Assembly: GCA_963969495.1 (NCBI GenBank)
Contig: OZ018321.1
Coordinates: forward strand, 135,595,315 to 135,659,314
Direction: 5' to 3'
Origin: Ceratothoa steindachneri
Lineage: Eukaryota; Arthropoda; Malacostraca; Isopoda; Cymothoidae
Length of the DNA: 64,000 nucleotides
Numbering within the stretch: the stretch's first letter is position 1; each line of letters starts with the position of its first letter. This document shows positions 1 through 11,764 of this stretch, in pieces. The translations under genes were made by a program, and so were the position numbers. Below the pieces are notes generated by a model. The model made no database searches, was not told where the DNA came from, and worked only from the letters and a program-made list of their open reading frames with translations.

Positions 1-1153
1 AGAAAAAACGGAAAATTTTAAATTTAGTGTTTTTTCTTTGCAATAAAAATCTTAAAGATATTTTAAACTTGATTGTATTGTAATATTTTAAGACATTTTC
101 TAAAAATAAACCCGAATATTTGACATGAAAAGCAAAATTAACATGTTCTGCTGGTGTCATTATGGGACTAATTGAACTTTACAGATCTCATTTCGGAGAA
201 ATGAAAGCAAAGTGATATTTACCGGCTTTTAAAAAGAAAAGAACTCTTTCAAGTTTTATAAATAGTAATTCGCTGAATGAAGAAATCGCTAAACTTAATT
301 TTAAACATGGATTAATATTTTGAGATGTCGATTATAGTGAATTTATTAAAAAGGTTTTGCAATATCCAAATCAAAATACGACAGGAAAGCTGCGAGTTCA
401 ATCAATGTTGTTTAAAATTCTATGTTGAACTTTTATATGAATAAGAAGACAGAATTGGCCGATTTCTTTCATAGAAGAAGCAGAATGCAAGCGGTATTAG
501 GTTATCCTGGATGAATATACATGTACTTGCAAACTAAAAAAAGGTACGTCAATATTAACTCTCATGACGAGAAAGTCCAACGGATCATCTGTTAGTGAAA
601 CTGTTAGAAGTCATCGTTCATTTTCCATATAAATATTTGACAAGCAAAACAAATCACCTGAGTGTGGACCTAAGACGAGATTTAATTGATTGATACACAA
701 GTTTAATCGAGAAAAAAGTCTCAGAATTACTTCAATATCTCTTTTATCCATTACTCAAACTCTGAGTGGACGGAATTTCCGGCAGCTTTACGAATTTCTC
801 TAAAGAAGTCTGCTGAAAATTTACAAACGTTTCTATCAAAGAGTACTGATGAAAACCAAGAAAGTACTGGTACTGAATAAGTATATAAAAAAAATGACTG
901 ATACATTCGACGACCATTTGCTAAAGGGCTACTACTAATTCATGAATACTACGGTGCAGTAAATAAACTTAAATATCCCGAGAACATAAGCAATCTTGAA
1001 CATTTCTATGCCAGAAAAGAATTCGTACTGTTTGAAGTGACGAGGAATCGGACAGAAGTGCTGGATCGATTGCGAGCTGCACTTCTGAAAATTAACCCTA
1101 GAAGTGTCATTTGAGTACGTACAAGCATTAATGATAATTATTTACAAACGTGT

Positions 1154-1345
1154 TTGGTATTATGGATAAGTTATCTGCAGCCCTCAACCAGCCCTTCTAT
1201 TTTCTTAGCCGGGCTTGGTTGGACCATCTATGGCAGAGTTCCTACAAGTGCTGAAAGTGAACGAGCCTTTTCAACAACTAGTCTATGTCTTTTAAAGATT
1301 CGTTCTCAATTATTTAATGCGTCTCTAAATGCTCAAATTGTATAA
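1154..1345 (+). pseudogene. hAT-family transposase, C-terminal remnant
   Basis: The reading frame ends with a segment containing SAESERAFSTTSL followed by a KIRSQL stretch. This matches the C-terminal dimerisation region of hAT transposases, where a conserved SxxSERxFS motif precedes a basic segment. The sequence upstream to about position 200 contains protein-like pieces in several frames with many stops, which fits a decayed transposase, but I cannot assign its domains. No terminal inverted repeats or 8-bp target duplications were found. It lies upstream of the first recognisable ALK exon. The family call rests only on the C-terminal motif. Confidence 0.6.
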
Positions 1346-1400
1346 AAATATTACCTCACAAATGATATAAAACAAGATAAATAAACCTAATTGATCTCAA

Positions 1401-2389
1401 ATTTATTATTGCTTAGATTTTTATGGAAATTAAACTAGGTCTAAATTCTTTTAAAAATTTTGTTTCAAAGTTATATATTTAATCGTCTGACGCGGCTTTA
1501 AACTGTCAACAAGGGCAAATATTTTTTAAAATACCTTTTCATATATAATATAAAACAAGATAAATAAACATAATGGAATTCATTGCTTAGGTATTTTACG
1601 CCAATGAGACTGTTTAATGTTACGAACAACGGTTAAAAAAAAAATTACTCTGTTCTTTCCCGGGATTTTTTGATTCCTGAAAATTATTTTGATATACTGT
1701 ATTTCCTGGTTCCTATGTTTGTGTAGTCATGCGCACACTTTGCATAGCACTTATTGCATCTCTGCATTATGAATGCTTTGCATTCTGCCACCCAATTTAA
1801 AACATTCCAAGAAACTCCATACATTTTCAAATTATGCACTAATCCCATGTTATGGACATTACAAAAAGCCAGAATAAAATCTAAATAAACTATATCTATT
1901 TGATTTACTTCATAAAATTGTCCCATTACATAATCTAGAACTTACAGCAAATTTGTCAGGTATGACTTTGCTGAACTGAATCCATACTGACTATCACTTA
2001 AAAAAATCACTACTTACTAAATAGCCAGCTTTTTTTACCCCCTTAATATAATAACTAATATTGAGGTTTAACTTACTAACCTATAGTTATTAGGATCATC
2101 CTTTCCGTTTAACTGGTGTCTACTCAAATCTAAGGGATCTAAGGAATATTTTCTCGAGAGAGGGTGAAACACTTTTCACTCCTTCCTTCATTTATAAGCA
2201 CCATAATACTTTCTTTATTAACATTAATAAAATTTAACAGATTTGCTTAGGTAAATACTAATACAAAATGTTGTCCAGTGAGTACATACAATCTGTCTTC
2301 CTCAGCTTCTTTAATGTTTCTCTCAAACTTAAAAGCTCTCCCCTTTCTCGATTCTCCCTATTATATATTTTGTAATAACTGTAGGGGAA
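1401..2389. other. No recognisable feature
   Basis: AT-rich sequence with stops in all frames. No conserved protein fragment, RNA gene or clear repeat seen. It is probably intron or intergenic DNA upstream of the first visible ALK exon. Confidence 0.5.
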
Positions 2390-3260
2390 TCGTCACTCCC
2401 CCGTTCTCTCCTAGTGGAGAGACCGGACAGGGACCGCAAAGACATCCGTGCCCGGCACCGGGGGGGAAACTAGTAACAATAGCCCCTCACTACTCGTCTC
2501 TATGAAAAACCGAACGGTTTTAAACTGAAAGATCTCATCTACGAGAGTATATTCAATTTCACCTCAAGTAAGAAATTGAAGACGCGTTTCTTTCAAGCTT
2601 GAAGGCCAGCGGGAGCCTAGGTAAGACTTGCTGAGAAAAACCGTGGGAATAAGAACCCCCCTGCGGCCCGTCCACAAGCCCCCCCCCCTCTTACCCCTAC
2701 CCCAATGGGGTGACGAGGTATAAATAACAAACACTTGGGAAAAACGAGGTAGAATACGTGAGTCGCCAGGCTACGAAGTCCCCGGCGATAAAGGCCGGGC
2801 TACCAAGACTGGACAGGTAGAATACGTAAGTCGCCAGGCTACGAAGTCCCCTGCAAGAGAGGCAGGGCTACCAAGGGGGCTAAGAAGCAGCTCATCTTCA
2901 AGCTAGTCCCTAGTTATCAAACCAAACGTTAAGTTAACTTGTTCAAGTTCAACTTACTCTCATCAGAGACACTCCTCCTATCCTGGTGCATCCTAAAGCC
3001 CAGAAATATTCCTCGCCCTTGAGTAATTACGAAAAGAATAGAAAAAAGGCTCCCCCTCAAGCCCGTTACCCGGTGGCTACACCAAATTCTAAGTTAACTT
3101 GGTTGAAGAACCAAGTTCAACTTATTCTCCTTACGTGTTTGAAGCGGCTCTTCCTTAACACAACAAAAATTAGCACTCTTAGATCAAAGCCTACTTCATC
3201 AAAAAAGTATATCACGTTCCACAAGGTATACTACGACAATAACTAAAATATTCCCGCGGG
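2390..3260. repeat. GC-rich, hairpin-rich block of unknown origin
   Basis: This block stands out from its AT-rich surroundings by C and G runs and several perfect short hairpins. Examples are CTCTCC-TAGT-GGAGAG near 2406-2425, AAAACCG-AA-CGGTTTT near 2506-2522, and AACTTGGTT-GAAG-AACCAAGTT at 3096-3117. A segment near 2929-2965 (TTAAGTTAACTTG..CAAGTTCAACTTA) recurs near 3090-3125. It may be part of an LTR, a retroelement leader or a non-autonomous element. No coding sequence was recognised and the borders are approximate. Confidence 0.45.
2747..2880. repeat. 68-bp tandem duplication with covarying hairpin
   Basis: Two copies start at 2747 and 2815. Each begins AGGTAGAATACGT, contains AGTCGCCAGGCTACGAAGTC and ends GGGCTACCAAG. 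In both, GGTAG near the start can pair with CTACC near the end. Both carry a 6-bp stem with a 7-nt loop: CCCGGC/GCCGGG in copy 1 and CCCTGC/GCAGGG in copy 2. The stem difference is a compensated G-C to T-A change. The loops also differ. Confidence 0.8.
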
Positions 3261-4672
3261 GGGGGGATCTAAATTACTATTCTATGCTAACTTTACTTTA
3301 GATAATCTTGAATTATTTTTTAGCATCTTGATCAAGTCATTCTTAATCTTTTTATAGCTATTCAGGTTATCCAGCCTATCTCTTAGCAATTTTTGAAAGC
3401 CTATCTCTTTTTCCTGATTCAGCTAGCTATTTACTTATTCCATCATAATTGTTTCTTCTTTCTTATCTACATAAGTAACTTCCCTGGAATAGACTGATCC
3501 TGTGTCATATTTAATCCTCTTCCTAAAAGTTTTCACATCTCATAAGCGCATTTAAATCTAAATGGCAAGGGATCTGGTAGTTATGTAATGCTTTAAAGCC
3601 TGGTATAAGGTTAAATGAAGGAAAGTAAAATGCAAGAATTTGGGGCAAATAAGTGTGTTGTAGGCACAAGGGATGCAAAGACCCTAATATGGATGCAATA
3701 AGGATAATTGAGAGAATGAGGTGATGAACAAGATTTGAAAAGAGCCGCGTGTTCAAATCGAGTATTTGCGTTGAAACAACTGGCAGATAAAGGAGGGGAA
3801 TAGGAATGCTATGTTTACGATCTGGGGAAGAGCATATAATAGTGTCGATACTCAAGCACTAAGACGGATCTTAGAAAGGTATGAAATAGAGAGGGTAAAA
3901 AGATTTTAGTTTATGAATTAGGATACGAATTAGTTTAAAATATGGCTCGGATGATTTGTTTGCTACAAATGTGTGTTAGATTATCGGATTATGACATGGC
4001 CGGATATTATTTTTATAGCTGGATAAATAGGAAAAATACCCCATGAAAATGATTGACATGTGAGTAAGATGGATGGCGATTTGTTATGGATAGGTGCTGC
4101 TCTTATGTTGGTGTGCTATAACCCTTTTGTTTGTGGTTGAGAGGAAATGGATTAAAAAGAAAACAAACAATAGCACTTCTCAGAGAAGGTTTGTGGGAAA
4201 CATCTGAAAAATTAGTTTTAAGGCTAGAGAAAGCGAAAATGTGTGGAGGATATATAACCTCTAAGCATTAGGGCTAAGAGGAAATGCACCTTCTGACGGT
4301 TGGGTGAGGAGGGGACGCAATCCTCGATGCTTCAGCAACGGCATCTGAGATAGTAACGAAAAAATATCCGGAAGGACAGAATAAGTAGGCTACGAATGCT
4401 ATGAGGCTACCAGAGTCCGTAATGATGCAGTTGCTAGCAAAAGCTAGCTGCACCAGGTGTTTAGAGAATAAATGCCATTTCATGTCTGTAGCATAATTTT
4501 CTTGACGTTACCTGTTCTTATGAACCTCTGTAAATAAGGTAACTACAAAAACATGGATTAGGAGAAGAAAGCAATTTAATGCAATTTATTATACTTTTTA
4601 GCATCATCTTATTTTCTTTCCATCATCTATAATTGTGAATTTCATTTCGAAATTTGTCTATTTAGTTTTCAG
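3261..4672. other. No recognisable feature upstream of first ALK exon
   Basis: AT-rich DNA with only short open frames. I looked for further MAM exons with matching splice phase and found none I could support. Presumed intron. Confidence 0.45.
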
Positions 4673-4760
4673 ATCCGAGTGATTCATTCGAGAGGAATTA
4701 GAAGCTTCGCGAATCTAGGCCTTGACGATGTTTCATTGTCTCCTGAATGTTTTGGCATAG
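4673..4760 (+). CDS. Alk: ALK-like receptor tyrosine kinase, exon encoding the end of a MAM domain
   Basis: This 88-nt exon lies between TTTTCAG and GTAAGT. It starts in phase 0 and ends after the first base of a codon. It encodes 29 residues ending in NLGLDDVSLSPECFGI. An (I/L)xLDDVxLSPxC ending is typical of MAM domains, and in ALK receptors the second MAM domain directly precedes the linker to the TNF-like/glycine-rich module. The final Cys is the usual last disulfide cysteine of a MAM domain. The phase-1 donor joins in frame to the exon at 10982 to give ECFGIG-VPSEAF. It is the first exon I can recognise; the rest of the MAM domain lies upstream, probably outside the window. The family call leans on the downstream exons, since MAM domains occur in many proteins. 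Confidence 0.85.
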
Positions 4761-6350
4761 GTAAGTTATAACCAGGATTTTTTATCACACTTTGAAAAAG
4801 TTATCATGCAAACTTTTCTGATAGATCAATTGTAATTTTTGAACAGATTGGCTATGTTTCCAAACCAAGCGATTCAATTTGGACTCGTGCCTACGACTCT
4901 ATTAAATTTGTGCATGTTTAGAATAAGCATTTATTGTTCATTTAGGAAATAATATCCATTATCAAAATGAAAACCGATAAAAATATATTAATGATATTGT
5001 ACTAGGAGTCCAAACCTATAGCGGTTCTCTCCCGGCTTACACAAATAGTTGAGGGAGGCAAAGGAATAGGCTCAATAATCCAAGTGGCTGTATTATAGGA
5101 GCTGCAGTATAAAGTCTTAGTCAAGTTAAGGCTGATGAGGAATAAAATTTAATCAAGGTGTATGAACCATCTCATTAGATAATTTTCAATACTTCCATGT
5201 ATTTAATTGAATATTTAGATACATATGTTTTTTTTGTTTTTTTTTGCGATCAGAGATTTTATAGTTAATTAATTTTAAATTTATGCACTCTTTTCTATCA
5301 AAAAGCTTGTGAACCGAAGCTAACTATCATAAATTAAATTTTGACTGTATAAACTTAGGTAAATTTAAAATCAATAAGGATGAAGTATATGAGTCATGTT
5401 AAGTTGGCCCTGCATATGGTTAAAGGGTTATTAATTGATCACTAAATATTTTGAATCGTAAATATATGAAAATTTTAAGACTAATATTAGTTTCATATGT
5501 GAAAAAATTCCCAATAAATGTTTACAATTATATGATAAAATGACTCGTGTTTGAGAAAATGCAAAGTGAAGGAACAGAACTGGCTTTAAGAATTAAATAA
5601 ATCGAACTAACCAATTTCGGGAACAATTTTGAATGCAAAAATATAATAGTTTGAAATGTAGAATGAGATCATTTTCTCTGGAATTAAATCTTACTGTAAG
5701 TTAACCCTTTGGCTTAAGACTATATAGAGCCCAGGGAACTAGGCTATTATTGTCTTTACTGCTCAGCAGTTTTCATTTTAGTGACTAATACTCTCACAGA
5801 TCTGCCAAAGACATTTTGATGATCTTATTCCTAGCAAGAAAGCTTTTAAAGTTCCTCTTAATACTTTCCTTTTTCCAACGCCTCAATCAAGCACATGACA
5901 GAACAAATTTTATAGGGGGAATCAATTTGGAGATCCTTTTGTTACATTTTTAATGTAAAATTCCAATGTATGTATATTCATTCTTATAGTGGCTAAGATA
6001 CCCAAAAAATGTTTCTTACCTCAAAGAACAGATACTTAAATGTGATTGGGTAAGTTTTATTGTACGTCTCAATACTCAAAGGAAATTTGAGTTTGATTAC
6101 CTTTTACGGATGTTCCAATCTATTTTTCTTTTCTACTTGTTTCTTATTTGTTTTCTTACTGAATATTATTGGTACCGCATTTTTTTATCGCATTTAAGTA
6201 CAAACAGGCAAATAATATGAATAGGCCTTTATTTAAATTTGGTCTGAGAGCTTTGAATAGACAGAAATAAAACCATTAAGGGTAGATGTTTAGTGTTGCT
6301 CTTTTTCTTACTTTTACCACTTCCTTCGCCTCGTCTAAATGGACTCATTA
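4761..6350. other. ALK intron, nothing recognised
   Basis: Opens with a consensus GTAAGT donor. AT-rich with no conserved coding fragment or clear repeat. Confidence 0.5.
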
Positions 6351-6705
6351 AAGGGAAGCTATAAAATCACTCGCTTGCACTTCGCAGTACGTTACACAGT
6401 TCCTTCCTTTAAGCAAAGTGTATTTTAAGGAAATGAAGAGAACAAACGCCGCTTGGAAATATTATCCTAGGCGTAACTTTCCACACCTGAGTCTGTGCAC
6501 CACTCTTGTTCGAATTGCGTAGAAAAGGGGTGGAAGAAAAGAACAAAGAACGCAAATAACGTAAGTTAGATGCAAACAGAATTCTGCGTCGTCGGCTTAC
6601 TGTTAGAAAGCGGCTAATCAACTGCGTCATCTTAAGTTTCACCGACTCTTCCAAGGGAAGCTTTTATATCGCTCTCTTGCACTTCTCGGCACACTAAACT
6701 CACCA
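6351..6705. repeat. Diverged direct repeat of about 45 bp, 300 bp apart
   Basis: AAGGGAAGCTATAAAATCAC..CTTGCACTTCG near 6352-6392 resembles AAGGGAAGCTTTTATATCGC..CTTGCACTTCTCGGCAC near 6653-6693. The pair could be long terminal repeats or a decayed duplication. The sequence between them carries no recognised protein. Confidence 0.4.
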
Positions 6706-9700
6706 TAGAATAACCAGAGAAACTATGATTTTGCAATCCAAAGTAGATTTGGTTAGGCAAATTTCAAGTGGGGGCTTTGCAGTAGGGCATGGTGTGGCTG
6801 GTTTTGAAGTTAGTGTGTATGTTTTATTGAGTTCGAGTTTATTGGAGGTAGAGAGCTGTTTATAGGTGGGTGACTCTGTGGGTGGGAATATGAATGGAAA
6901 GGGAATGTATTGAATGTAAGGAGAAGAGACGCTTGCTAAAGAACAGAGTTACTATCCTGTTTGACTGGTCATTGATTGAGAGAATCTTGGTTTCAATGTT
7001 GTGCTGGTTCATAAGAATGATTTATTTTCCAGCATATTGTGATAAGGGGGAGTGCACTTTCTTGGACTGTTTGTTTTGTCCGTATGTTTGATAGAAATAG
7101 ATAATGTAAAGGCTGGAAGTTCATAACTTACGGTGAAGTAGCTGAACTGTCTTTATGGTATATTCAGTGTATCGTTTTGCTGTTAATGGGTGCTGATTGT
7201 GAATATTTGAAGGTGTTTAGTTTGGATATGGCATTTGAAGTAATAATGTTTGTGTGTTGAGTGAAGGTCATCTTTAGGTTAATCATAATGTCTTATACGG
7301 TGTGGTTACGGTTGAGTGAAGGAAGTTTTCTGTGGAATAGCATGCAATGGTGATGACATGATTCGTACTTTTGAAGGTAAAGAAGTTGAATGTTGAATTC
7401 TTTTTTCTTTGTCGCTGTAGATTCTGTTAAATACGAATCAGATTTTTAGGTACTTAATTATATTTGGGGAGTTTGTGAATGCCAATATAGATTAGAGTGT
7501 GATGGATAGGTCATATGCGCTTATGTTTAAGAGAAATGAGCGAGTAGTAGGGAAAGGGTCGTTATGCTTACAAAGAGAGAGATGAGGGCCTTGGTATGGC
7601 GTCGTATGGAAGCCTGTTATGAAATGTGTCATTTTGGATTGTGATGTGTTGGAAGATTTGGCCTTCTATGTTGAAGAGGAAGTTGGATATTTAGTTATTT
7701 TCATTAGTGTGGAAGAGGGTCTGTTATTTTTTGTATGTCGATAAGGCTGAGAGAGTGTAGGAATAATTGTTGTTTTTTTTTGTCCATAACCGTGCGTAGT
7801 AGGGAATGGTTTAGGTTAAAAACGTCTAATTGTGTTTTCCTAATTTTGTTCAATAGTCTGATTGTTCTGTTTTTCTCTGAAGAAGTGCGGGTGATTGAAA
7901 GGATTTTTTTCTGATATTTTTGACATGATTAAGAGTGATATGGGTCTGTAAGAGTTAGAAGGTTTGAGATTAGAAACAATTTCTGTATTTATCGATGACA
8001 TTATTCTATTCCATACATAGAGACATGTTTTAATGAATTCAACCAGTTATCTACCAAATGTTTAGTAGTACCACCACCTGCAAGACAGCTGAACATTGTA
8101 TAATACACCTAAATATGTATTAGTTCATCTATATGTAAAAAGAGTTGAGACAGTGGATGGAGCCTACACTTTTTATAATAATATTATGAATGTATGAAAT
8201 TGCATTGGTTCAGGGAGTTTGAAAATACTGATAAACAATTTGACGGCTAATTACTCTTTTATTCAAAAGTTTATCTACCTCCTTTTCCCATTATTAATGC
8301 CTAGTAGTTAAAGATCATTATTGGTAAATTGAAGGAGTCTATAATTATGATAGTTACTTTTCCCTTTTCTTATCCTTTCTCATGGTCATATGTTCAGCAT
8401 AGATGATAGTGGTTTGTTGATAGTTTTTCCTATAATATGGAATAAACTGGGTCCTTATACACTCCTCCCTGTCCTTCGGTGCTTTGAAGCGTTCGTTGAA
8501 GCCAAAGCTCTACTCTCAGGTCTTTTCTTATTTTGTGGATGGGCACTCTGTGAAAGACCATGGCTTGAAGGCTACTTTACAAAACATTATTATATTAAAA
8601 TTGAAAAGATTATTGTCCTTATAAAAAATTGACATATCGAATATATAGGTAAATTTATGGCTCTCCTCTGGGCAAAGATGTTTGCCAAATTTTTATTTAA
8701 TAATTTTACTACATATGTATGTCGACACATAGCACAACCTCAGACTTCTCTGGGGGACAGATCCAATTTCCTATCTATAAAATTTCTTAAATCGCGAATT
8801 GTCGAAAAATTTCCGAGGAAGAGTTTCAAAATGAAGATGATAATCGAACACGCTTTAGAGATGAATATCTTTATCTGGAAGTTTTGAGGTCGAGTCTCAA
8901 TGTCTGCCCTGAACCTATGAAAAAAGTTACGATAAAATACTTAATCGTATTAAAAGAGTAAAATAAATACAATTATGTATGCAATAAATACAATTATAAG
9001 TTTATGTATGCAAGGGAAAAGCTATGCCTCTGATATTATTTGAAGGGCAGTATTTGATATTGTGGAATTAAAATTTGGCTTTGTTTTTGAAATGAATAGA
9101 TTAATAGTATTTGTGCCATCAATGATTATTTTGAAGTTATCAATGGATATATTGGGCTCACATATTTTAGCATTCTCCCTTATAGGCAATGTATCGGGTT
9201 TGTTAAGGACCAAGCCCCTCCGGCCTGACCAACCTCGATGCTGTTCGATGCGACAGTAAATGGATTTTATAGTCGATCCAATATATTGCGAATCACATCA
9301 ATCAGCAAAGTGTTTATAAATAATAGAAGAACTGCATTGGAATGGGATTTGATTCTTATGATTGAAGTAAGATTAAATGGTAGCCAAATCTTTAATTATA
9401 AATTGTTTCCTCCAGGGATAGGCAAAATTTTATTGTTGCTTTATGAGATCACTAACTAAGTCTAATTGTTTTATTGCCAATTTAGGGAAGAATAATATAG
9501 TGGATTAATTTTGGAGATGTACTAATATTTGTTTTTCCCTGTAAATTTGATTAAGGAATTTTTTTATGTGATCTAACAATTTAATTTTTTTCTTTAAAAA
9601 ATTAAATCTTAGGTCGAGTAATTTATAGGTAGAACGAATGTAATAGGCTCGATAGGTAATATCTTTCTGTTATCATTAACGAATTTATATCCAAAGTTGC

Positions 9701-10981
9701 AGGGTCGAATTTAATTAAATCCATTTAATCTAGATGATTTTTTGATCATATATTTGTTTTAATGCAATCACATATCATACCGAAGCATTTCTTAACTACT
9801 TAAATTCCTGAAATCCAAACAAAATATACCACGGTCAGAGAAAAATGGTAGGCTTCCTTTTCTGAATATCGGTATAAGTCGAGCTGAAGAACATTTGAAA
9901 GCATCATCTCGTAGGAAACAAACTTTTACAGCTATTGGTGTTATCTTTATAAAAAAAAATTAAAATAAATTGACTTTTTCAAAGACACTTATCTATCGAG
10001 CCAACCAAATTTGTTCCAAATATAAATAAAGTGACTAAGTTTTAACTTTCTGAATAACACTTACAAAATAATGGCTAAATGGACTCAGTGGTAAAAAAAT
10101 ACATTAATTAATTACTTAATAAATCTTTACAGGAAAAACAAACCTTAGTACACTTACAAGTAACCCACTATATTAGTCTTGCATACGTTGTTAATAAAAA
10201 AAAACTTTGTAAATAATCTCGTAAAAGTAGTAAGAAATGTTTGCCCATCCATGGAGCCAAAATAAATACTCTTCTGTTATTCGTTTGATTCGCTGAACAG
10301 CAGCGCGAGAGGTGAGCCCGGACGAGATTAGCCTATGAAGGCTAATGCAAAAATATTTGAGTCCAAAATTTACATCCATAACCTCAAAATAATGTGGTAG
10401 CCCAAATTCCATGATTAAAAAAAATTAGAATATTTATAATCAAAGAAATAACCAAGCTTAAAAACCAAACAACCAGATGGCTCCCTCGAAATTCTATTAT
10501 CGCTTTTCCCTTGCAAAAATTAAATCACCCAAATTGTACCCATTTTACTCTTTTAATTAGACTAAAAAATTTAATTAAACAATTATATATTCTCATGGCA
10601 GATGATGAAGCTGGACCTCGAAACCTCCAAACAAAGATGTTCATCTCTACAGCTTGCTTGTTATTTATCTTTATTTTAAATTGTCTTCTATTCGCTTTTG
10701 ATATTGGTATAGATGTTCACTTAAATCTGTCGATGCATTTAGTCGGCTACTGCCTTGTTCTGCTTGTTGATAATTCATTTTAATGCAATGCCCTCCCGAT
10801 ATGTTGATTCGTTTTCTTCCATGTTATTTGTTGATGGCCATGGCCATCCTTAGTGTCTGTATTAAATCTTTGCCTTCATTCCCTCGTAACGGTCTGATAT
10901 AAGCAAAGAATAATGAGAAATATAAACTTAAGTTCTGTACGTTTTTTTTTGGATTTATTTACCTATCCTTCTTCTTGTTAG
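6706..10981. other. ALK intron, nothing recognised
   Basis: Between about 6780 and 7950 the + strand is enriched in G and T, a composition unlike the flanks, but no protein match is evident. The rest is AT-rich. Several 60-90 codon open frames occur with no family resemblance. Ends at acceptor TTGTTAG before 10982. Confidence 0.45.
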
Positions 10982-11035
10982 GTGTACCCTCGGAAGCATT
11001 CTTGAAGTGTCCACCGCCTCCACCAACGACCATCG
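10982..11035 (+). CDS. Alk: ALK-like receptor, 54-nt linker exon 1
   Basis: Acceptor CTTGTTAG and donor GTAAGC bracket a 54-nt exon that begins and ends in phase 1, so it is symmetric. Joined to the previous exon it encodes G-VPSEAFLKCPPPPTTI and leaves one base of the next codon. The proline-rich sequence with one Cys matches the position of the short linker between the second MAM domain and the TNF-like module in ALK receptors. Its length is a multiple of three and both flanks share a phase, so it could be skipped without breaking the frame. The exon is short, so support comes from the phase chain and splice sites rather than from strong homology. Confidence 0.8.
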
Positions 11036-11219
11036 GTAAGCACTGATACGGTATGACTAGTTAATTAATTCTAATAACTCGATTCCTTGTCAGCAAACTA
11101 CGATTAAAATGTTTGCATTCCTCCTTGATGTTCCCTTAGGTTTTCTTGCAATAAAGAAGGGCAAGGACGCTTAGTGAAGAACTTTAGGTGTCCTTTATGT
11201 TAGGATTAACCTTCAAAGG

Positions 11220-11764
11220 TAGATATGTTGTAGTCAAAAGGTAGTGAGAAAGACTTGATCATGACCTTTATGTCCTTTTTTTACCTAAATGGTAGAGAGT
11301 AAGACTTGGCCATGAACTCCAGTTCCGGTTATAGTCAAAAGATAGAGAGTAAACTTGGCAACGACCTCTAGTTGCGGTTGTAGCCAAAAGGTAGAGAGTA
11401 AGACTTGGCCATGACCTTTATTTCCTGTTGAACACCAAAAGTTAGAAAGTATAGCTTTGCCATGACCTCCAGTTTCGGTTGGAGTCAAAGGGTAGAGAGG
11501 AAGACATGGCTATGACTTCCAATTCCGATTGTAGTCCAAATGTAGAGAGTAAGAGTCGGCCATGACCACCAGCTATGTTTGTAGTCAAAAGGTAGAGAGT
11601 ATAACCTGCCATGACCTCCAGTTTCGGTTGGAGTCAAAGGTTAGAGAGTAAAACATGGCTATGACTTTCAATTCCGGTTGTAGTCCAAAGGTAGAGAGTA
11701 AGAGTCGGCCATAACCACCAGCTATGTTTGGAGTCAAAAGGTAGAGAGTGAGACTTGCCATGAC
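11220..11764. repeat. Minisatellite, about 50-bp units in a 149-bp higher-order repeat (left part)
   Basis: Roughly ten diverged units of the type GGTAGAGAGTAAGACTTGGC / CATGACCTCCAGTTCCGGTT / GTAGTCAAA. From about 11461 the variant CATGACCTCCAGTTTCGGTT recurs at 11610, and the array phase recurs again at 11759, so three unit types repeat together every 149 bp. The array is interrupted at 11765 by a solo LTR and continues at 12811. Confidence 0.85.

Noticed and set aside
2747..2880. Hammerhead or HDV-like ribozyme
   Set aside because: No CTGATGA/GAAA core and no double-pseudoknot layout could be fitted on either strand, so only a structured repeat is claimed.
8390..8632. Possible extra ALK exon or small membrane protein
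   Set aside because: No splice sites in the needed phase 1-1 and no resemblance to ALK; the exon chain is already continuous from 4760 to 10982.
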